Positions 59,274 to 64,000 of a DNA stretch of 64,000 bases are shown here, one piece after another (position 1 is the stretch's first letter; each line of letters begins with the position of its first letter). The stretch lies in NCBI RefSeq assembly GCF_003606285.1, contig NZ_CP028885.1, forward strand, positions 62,001 to 126,000, read 5' to 3'. Source of the DNA: Borrelia turcica IST7. GTDB taxonomy: Bacteria > Spirochaetota > Spirochaetia > Borreliales > Borreliaceae. The notes below the pieces were generated by a model that did no database searches, was not told where the DNA came from, and saw only the letters and a program-made list of their open reading frames with translations. Made by a program: the position numbers and the translations under genes.

Positions 59274-60065
59274 ATGAGATATATTAAAATAATAGGAATA
59301 CTGGCTGTAGCGTTGTTAGTTAATTGTAAGCTGTATGAAGAGTTAGAAGAAGCTATGGCTGAGACTAAACTAGCCGAAGACTCGGCCTCGGAAGTGGCAA
59401 AATCTGTAGCAGAGGAAATAAGCAAGCTTACAGGGTTGGGGCTAGAAGAGGTTAAGGCTTTAACGGAAGAGGATCTTAAAAGAATTGCAGGCGATGCAGA
59501 AAAAGATTCTGGTGAGTCAAGGGGCAAGGTTAGTGGTGAATTTGATAATGGTAGAAGAAATTCTGTAGATTTAAAGAAGGCTCCGGGTCTTGTTAACTTA
59601 GTTAAAGATTCAGCACGAAAGGTTGAAGAGGCATTTAAGACATTAGTAAATGCCGGATACGGTGGTGAGGGTGTAGCAAGTGTAGTAGGTAGCAATATAG
59701 AAGAGGCATGCAAACTACTTTCTTTACTTGATAAATTAACACAGATAGCAGTTGGTGATGGTGGTAACAAGAAAGCAGACATGAGTAAGGTACTAGAAGA
59801 ATTTGATAAAACTAATCCAGGTATAGATGCATGTGGATATATGAATAGTAACAAACATTCATCACAAGACCGAGAAAGTAAGAAATGTATAAAAGACCTT
59901 ATGAAGAGAGTGGAAAACCTTTTGTATGGGGGCGTTGAGAATGAGTTAAGAAATGATTTAAGTAAGCCTTCATCTACTAAGTTTAATGATCCTTTGGTGT
60001 CATTAATTAAAGCTACTTCTGCTTTGAGTGGAGCGGCAGGAATGATTTCAGCTGTATTTTCGTAA
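59274..60065 (+). CDS. Family D lipoprotein (member 6, separated)
   Basis: A 263-residue predicted lipoprotein with signal LLVNC (Cys18), then KLYEELEEAM where the 31-36 kb members have KQYEFE. It has the same layout: ISKLTGLGLEEVKALTEEDL, KKAPGLVNLVKDSARKVEEAFKTLVNAGYGG, LLSLLDKLTQIAVGDG, cysteines in DACGYMN and KKCIKDLM, and SGAAGMISAVFS at the end. It lies 23 kb from the main block and next to the Bmp-like gene, so the copy was moved or duplicated. AATGAGGTG precedes the ATG. Function unknown. Confidence 0.9.
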   Translation: MRYIKIIGILAVALLVNCKLYEELEEAMAETKLAEDSASEVAKSVAEEISKLTGLGLEEVKALTEEDLKRIAGDAEKDSGESRGKVSGEFDNGRRNSVDLKKAPGLVNLVKDSARKVEEAFKTLVNAGYGGEGVASVVGSNIEEACKLLSLLDKLTQIAVGDGGNKKADMSKVLEEFDKTNPGIDACGYMNSNKHSSQDRESKKCIKDLMKRVENLLYGGVENELRNDLSKPSSTKFNDPLVSLIKATSALSGAAGMISAVFS

Positions 60066-60100
60066 AAGCATGAGTAATATTTAGAAGATATTATTAATTG

Positions 60101-60137
60101 ATATACTGGAGAGTATTTATGATATTTTTCAGTATAT
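60101..60137 (+). terminator. Terminator after the gene ending at 60065
   Basis: ATATACTG pairs with CAGTATAT around a 21-base loop. Confidence 0.5.
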
Positions 60138-60300
60138 TACCTTTTTAAATTTTTATGTTGATTTTTGTGATTTAAAATTTTAATTACCTTTAAATTTTTT
60201 TGTTTAACTTTTACAATAAGTTAATGAGTGGGTTATATTTTATTTGAAATATGCAAAATGCAATAAAGAATTTGAGGTGTTTTGTATGCAGAGAAGCATT

Positions 60301-60329
60301 TTGCATTCAGAGTCTAACTATATTATAAT
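60301..60329 (+). promoter_or_regulatory. Promoter for the gene at 60394
   Basis: TTGCAT at 60301-60306 and a perfect TATAAT at 60324-60329, 17 bases apart. Confidence 0.65.
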
Positions 60330-60393
60330 GATGCTTTAGGTTGAGTTTTGTTATTTTAATTTTGAGTAATAAAGTTCGACAACAGGAGATATT

Positions 60394-60699
60394 TTGAAAA
60401 ATAAAATTACAGATGAAGAATATAATTTACCTAGAGTTCAGCCTACTATGATTGATTATATTAATATTAGTGAGGATTATATGGATATTTATGATATACA
60501 GAAGGAGTGTCTTAAGGAGCTGTTGGGAGATTGTGAGATAGAGGAGGGGGGTGATATTTCTGTGGGAGAGATGGGTAGTGTGGAATTGGATATTTTTGGG
60601 GAAACTTCGGAAATTGAAAATGAGAGGGGGATTTTAAGGATTATACGCAATGAAGACCAGACCGTAAATATATGTTTTAGGGGTAAAGTTGAAGAATAG
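60394..60699 (+). CDS. Small acidic protein, TTG start
   Basis: A 101-residue protein with no signal peptide, strongly acidic (many Asp and Glu; DIYDIQKECLKELLGDCEIEE in the middle, given in parts: DIYDIQKECL and ELLGDCEIEE). The C-terminal half reads GILRIIRNEDQTVNICFRGK and looks like beta strands. TTG at 60394 is the only start supported by a ribosome binding site (GGAG, five bases upstream); no ATG lies near. It has its own promoter. Unlike most of its neighbours it should be cytoplasmic. It was not recognised. Confidence 0.75.
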   Translation: MKNKITDEEYNLPRVQPTMIDYINISEDYMDIYDIQKECLKELLGDCEIEEGGDISVGEMGSVELDIFGETSEIENERGILRIIRNEDQTVNICFRGKVEE

Positions 60700-60835
60700 A
60701 AAATGTGTTTTGGGTTGGACATTTTGTGAATTAGTTACGCTGTCAGTTCTTTCTGTATTTGTTATGATAATTTCTTGTTGTAAGCTTATTGTAGTTGTGA
60801 TTGAGTCCAGATGATATCTTTTGAATATAAAAACA

Positions 60836-61834
60836 CTATTTATATTCCATTAAGTGTATCTTTCCTTTCTTAACTAATACTTCTTTATCTATTACTTTTA
60901 GATTCAATTCAAAATATTCTTTTTCAGCCACCTTGATTGCTATCAGATTGTCATAAATATTCTTACTAGCCTTATATCTGTTTTCAGCAGTAGTTTCAAA
61001 TTTATCTACTGTCTTTAAATAATGTGATTTATTCTTTTCAAATTTTTCCTTTGACCAAGGCTCATGTGACATTTCCAGCTCATTCCAAGCCTTCTCCATT
61101 TCAGCAAAGAATGTGTCTTTTTTATGTTGCATTGTTTGCCATGTCTTAAAATTAACGGCATTAGCCTTGTAAGCCTTATTCAATTTATCTTCGCTTAGAC
61201 TAAATTTCTCATTTAAGCTATTTAATTCTGTAATCATTTGGTCTAGTTCCTGCCTCAGACTGTCCTTAGCTTTAGCATTCTCAATACGAGTGTCATTGTA
61301 ATTATTCATTGTGTTCTGAGTTTCCATAGCTTTTAAAAATGACTTATCTCGTTTATTCTTGTCATGAACCAACCGATTAAGAGATTCCACAAGCTCTTGT
61401 CTTAGTTTTTCTTTATTAATCTTATGAGTTTGGCAAAGCTTTTTAAGATCGCTCATATGCTTATAATCTAAATTTTTTTTCTCCTCGGCTTGATGAAGAA
61501 CAGAATGCTCTTCTTCAATTTTGTGATTATACTGTTCCTCAAACTTTTCCATTAAAGAAAGTTTAATGCTAGCAAAAGACAATAAAGATTTCTCATAAGC
61601 ATAGGTTGCATGACTAAGAGCATAAATAGAGTTATAGTAAGCGTCAAGGCTTTCAAAATATTTATCAAGAATAGAGTAGGTGTGTTTGTCGACAGGTTGA
61701 TATAAAGTAGCGTACCTTGATGAGATTATATTATCATATTCTACATGACTAAATTTAAGTAAATCTTTTGTAGTTATTAAAGCGTTTAACTTAATTACTA
61801 GACTTAAAAGTATTAAAATTTGTAGCCTTTTCAT
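60836..61834 (-). CDS. Secreted coiled-coil protein
   Basis: A 332-residue protein with a hydrophobic N-terminal signal (MKRLQILILLSLVIKLNALI) and no cysteine near the cleavage region, so it is predicted to be exported but not lipidated. Nearly the whole mature part is Lys/Glu/Leu-rich and helical, with long heptad-like stretches (about 85-300), as in an elongated coiled coil. The ribosome binding site is weak. It is transcribed away from the gene at 61933, with 98 bases between them. The family was not recognised. Confidence 0.85.
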   Translation of the reverse strand: MKRLQILILLSLVIKLNALITTKDLLKFSHVEYDNIISSRYATLYQPVDKHTYSILDKYFESLDAYYNSIYALSHATYAYEKSLLSFASIKLSLMEKFEEQYNHKIEEEHSVLHQAEEKKNLDYKHMSDLKKLCQTHKINKEKLRQELVESLNRLVHDKNKRDKSFLKAMETQNTMNNYNDTRIENAKAKDSLRQELDQMITELNSLNEKFSLSEDKLNKAYKANAVNFKTWQTMQHKKDTFFAEMEKAWNELEMSHEPWSKEKFEKNKSHYLKTVDKFETTAENRYKASKNIYDNLIAIKVAEKEYFELNLKVIDKEVLVKKGKIHLMEYK

Positions 61835-61932
61835 AAAAAAATTCTTTATTTCCTATGTTTTAAATATTAGAATTTATTTTAAAATGTTACAATAGTATAA
61901 CACTATAAAATAAAAATAAATAAGGCAAGGTT

Positions 61933-63753
61933 ATGAAAATATATTTAATGTTAATTATTTTTATTTCTATTTTTTCTTGCAAGAAGACGGAAAATAAAGA
62001 AGAACTAGAGCAGATTAGTAATGGTGTTGATTTTCCTGAGAGTGAAGAGCTATATGAAGTCAAGCACCATAAACTCAAATATGAACTGTATAAGAAAATA
62101 CGAGATGTTAAGGGTGATAAATCTATTAAGTCTTTGATTGAATCACTTGTCTTAAACCATTCGGACTCGCTTTTAAAACAAATTAAAGAGTCTGTAGGAA
62201 AATTTTTTGAAGAAGAATTTGGATTGAGTGATGAAATTATTGTGCAAGGGTCATATATTCAAAAAGTTCCAAGTAATGCAAGGGAATCAGTCAGTTTGCC
62301 CTTACATTATCCTATAGATAAGCAGATAACATATTATCTTGAACCTAATTTAAAAGATACTAAGATATTAGACCCTTTAGTTATGTTAAATACAAAACTT
62401 AATAGTAAAGGTAAATTTGAAATAGATAAGATGGAACATTTTGAAGGAAAGTTTTCTAGATTTATCAATGATAACGATATTTATCCTATTATGTACAATC
62501 TTTATCTCTCAAATAATCAACCTGCAATTTATATTGTAGGTAATAGAATATATAAGCACCAAAATCAGGATAAAGCTATTTTTTATAAAAGAGTATTAAA
62601 ACTTATCCTTGATAAATTTCATAGCAACTGGATTCTATCACCCAAGGGCACAGAGAATTGGGAAATAAGCCATGAGCATGTGAATCCACAAATGTCAATT
62701 GAAAACATATATGAGGCAAAATCTTATTATGTCGAAAATAAAATATATGAAGAGATGGAGAGGATTTATAATGATGACTCTTATAGTAAGAAAATAGTTA
62801 ATGATTTTCTTGATGAGAATATAGATTTATTTGTAAGCAAGGTCGATGAGTATTTGAAAGAATTTGCAGAAGATGAGGGTGGTATTAAGGAGCTTAAGAT
62901 TATTGCAAAGCATGAACAAAGCATCCCTTATGAAAAATTTGTTAATAAGGATTTTATTAGCATATATTCCGCTATTTATAACATATTTTTAAGTAAATTT
63001 AATCCTAAAATATGCATTGTGGGTAAGAAATCTTACCCACAGCAAAATCAAGACTCTAATGTAACTTACAATAATGCATTAGTGTTAAATGTTATGAAGT
63101 TTAAGAGCAAGCAGGAATTTGGTAATGATGGTATTCAATTTGAAATTAAGAAATATAAATTAGAGCAAATGCTTGAGGAAAAGGCTCCTTTAAAGACAGA
63201 TATTATTAAGAATTGTAATTTTTGTAAACTAAAAGCTACTAGTAGAGATGAATTTGATACAAGAGAATATATTTTTAGACGAGAAGTTTATAATCAAATA
63301 CAAAATGCTAAGAATAACCAAGACCTTATTAACTCTCTTGTCTTAAAGCAATCAGATTCGCTTTTCAGACAAATTAAAAATATTGAAAAGAAAATATTTA
63401 ATGATGATATGGAAATGGATAGAAAGATGCATTTTAGCGGAGTGTATCATCAGAAGATATTTATTGATGAACTTAAGGAAAAATTGAAAAACACTAAAAT
63501 ATTGCAAAATCCAAGAATAAATTTAGCTATGGAGGAAGCAATAGTACCGGAGCAGCATAATGACATTTATCCATTAATTTATAATATGTATTTAGCTGAA
63601 AAGAACCCTGTTATAACACTTTATTCTAAAAATTTTTCCCATTTTGATATGTCAAGTCCTGGGATTGTATGTGAGTTATTTGTAGATAAATCTAAAGACA
63701 AGTGGAAGGTAAGAATAAAGAAAGTAAGTAGGAAGGGAAAAGTAAAAAAATAA
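61933..63753 (+). CDS. Large lipoprotein with three repeated domains
   Basis: A 606-residue predicted lipoprotein with signal ending in IFSC (Cys16). The mature protein is made of three copies of a domain of about 180 residues (roughly 40-250, 250-430 and 430-606). Matching pieces are: an early helix (LIESLVLNHSDSLLKQIK, KKIVNDFLDENIDLFVSK, LINSLVLKQSDSLFRQIK) and a later strand-rich motif (DIYPIMYNLYLSNNQPAIYI, SIYSAIYNIFLSKFNPKICI, DIYPLIYNMYLAEKNPVITL). Copies 1 and 3 are closer to each other than to copy 2. Two cysteines occur together in KNCNFCKL near the start of copy 3. AGGCAAGG is a weak ribosome binding site. Function unknown. Confidence 0.88.
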   Translation: MKIYLMLIIFISIFSCKKTENKEELEQISNGVDFPESEELYEVKHHKLKYELYKKIRDVKGDKSIKSLIESLVLNHSDSLLKQIKESVGKFFEEEFGLSDEIIVQGSYIQKVPSNARESVSLPLHYPIDKQITYYLEPNLKDTKILDPLVMLNTKLNSKGKFEIDKMEHFEGKFSRFINDNDIYPIMYNLYLSNNQPAIYIVGNRIYKHQNQDKAIFYKRVLKLILDKFHSNWILSPKGTENWEISHEHVNPQMSIENIYEAKSYYVENKIYEEMERIYNDDSYSKKIVNDFLDENIDLFVSKVDEYLKEFAEDEGGIKELKIIAKHEQSIPYEKFVNKDFISIYSAIYNIFLSKFNPKICIVGKKSYPQQNQDSNVTYNNALVLNVMKFKSKQEFGNDGIQFEIKKYKLEQMLEEKAPLKTDIIKNCNFCKLKATSRDEFDTREYIFRREVYNQIQNAKNNQDLINSLVLKQSDSLFRQIKNIEKKIFNDDMEMDRKMHFSGVYHQKIFIDELKEKLKNTKILQNPRINLAMEEAIVPEQHNDIYPLIYNMYLAEKNPVITLYSKNFSHFDMSSPGIVCELFVDKSKDKWKVRIKKVSRKGKVKK

Positions 63754-63979
63754 ATAAAAAGCCATGTGAAATAAAATTTCTCAAGACTTTTTATAAATGG
63801 TTAAAGGTTAAAGATAAATAATATTTTACCGCAAAATCAAAAAAAAACAATAAAAATCACTGAGAAGAAAAGAAATAATAAAAAGGGCATACAATTGTAT
63901 TAATTCTTATTTGATATATATTATAATAATGTACACAAAATAAAGAGAGAAAAAATAACTTAGGTTTGAGGTGATAAAG

Positions 63980-64000
63980 ATGAGAGGAATTAAACAAACA
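63980..64000 (+). CDS. Start of a gene cut by the window end
   Basis: GAGGTGAT precedes an ATG that opens MRGIKQT and runs off the window. Only seven residues are visible, so nothing can be said about the product. Confidence 0.5.

Larger units (their letters stand above)
60066..60393. other. Intergenic region upstream of 60394
   Basis: No gene is seen. It holds the terminator of the preceding gene (60101-60137) and a good promoter (60301-60329) for the following one, separated by AT-rich sequence. Confidence 0.55.

Noticed and set aside
1-64000. tRNA, rRNA, CRISPR arrays, insertion sequences or plasmid replication/partition genes
   Set aside because: None was recognised on reading either strand. 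A transposase, ParA-like Walker motif or regularly spaced short repeats with unique spacers was not seen.

Overview
The window is AT-rich DNA that looks like part of a large linear plasmid (megaplasmid) of a Borrelia of the relapsing-fever type or a close relative. Three things point there: (1) most genes encode proteins with short, spirochaete-style lipoprotein signal peptides; (2) a plasmid-borne thyX-nrdI-nrdE-nrdF operon is present, a known trait of relapsing-fever Borrelia large plasmids and absent from Lyme Borrelia; (3) guaA, a short guaB, an NCS2 purine permease and a Bmp-type nucleoside-binding lipoprotein are plasmid-borne. The species cannot be fixed from the sequence alone.

Layout. 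1-10.8 kb: ten plus-strand paralogues (family A), all ending in a helical domain with a Y-x-x-L-x-Y-D motif (mostly YAGLEYD); the first is cut by the window edge. 11.0-13.3 kb: a 51-residue-repeat lipoprotein, two lipoprotein remnants and a single-domain lipoprotein. 13.4-20.8 kb: six plus-strand lipoproteins (family B) with a conserved start around C-[DG]-LSV and a Gly/Ser/Thr-rich variable middle. 20.9-26.7 kb: minus strand, one secreted protein and five double-cysteine lipoproteins (family C). 27.0-31.4 kb: the thyX-nrdIEF nucleotide operon. 31.5-36.2 kb: five family D lipoproteins (C-KQYEFE start, small exported domain with paired cysteines), with a sixth at 59.3 kb. 36.4-38.6 kb: two unrelated lipoproteins and a remnant. 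38.7-48.9 kb: eight family E lipoproteins (helical domain, most ending in VKP), including one recent tandem duplication and one 641-residue repeat-rich member; two more lie inverted at 53.0-54.9 kb. 49.0-59.1 kb: a mainly minus-strand purine-salvage region (guaA-guaB, NCS2 permease, Bmp-like receptor) broken up by a collagen-like lipoprotein and other surface proteins. 59.3-64 kb: more surface proteins, including a lipoprotein with a domain repeated three times.

How it fits together. The housekeeping genes all serve nucleotide supply: uptake of purine bases and nucleosides, conversion of IMP to GMP, dTMP synthesis by ThyX and deoxynucleotide synthesis by a class Ib ribonucleotide reductase. 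The rest is a set of surface-lipoprotein arrays. Within each family the gene, its promoter or leader hairpin and its terminator are copied together as a cassette. Variation is concentrated in the linker between the lipid anchor and a conserved C-terminal helical domain.

No rRNA, tRNA, CRISPR array, transposase or plasmid-partition gene was recognised. Functions of the lipoprotein families are not known from the sequence; family names A-E are labels used here only.
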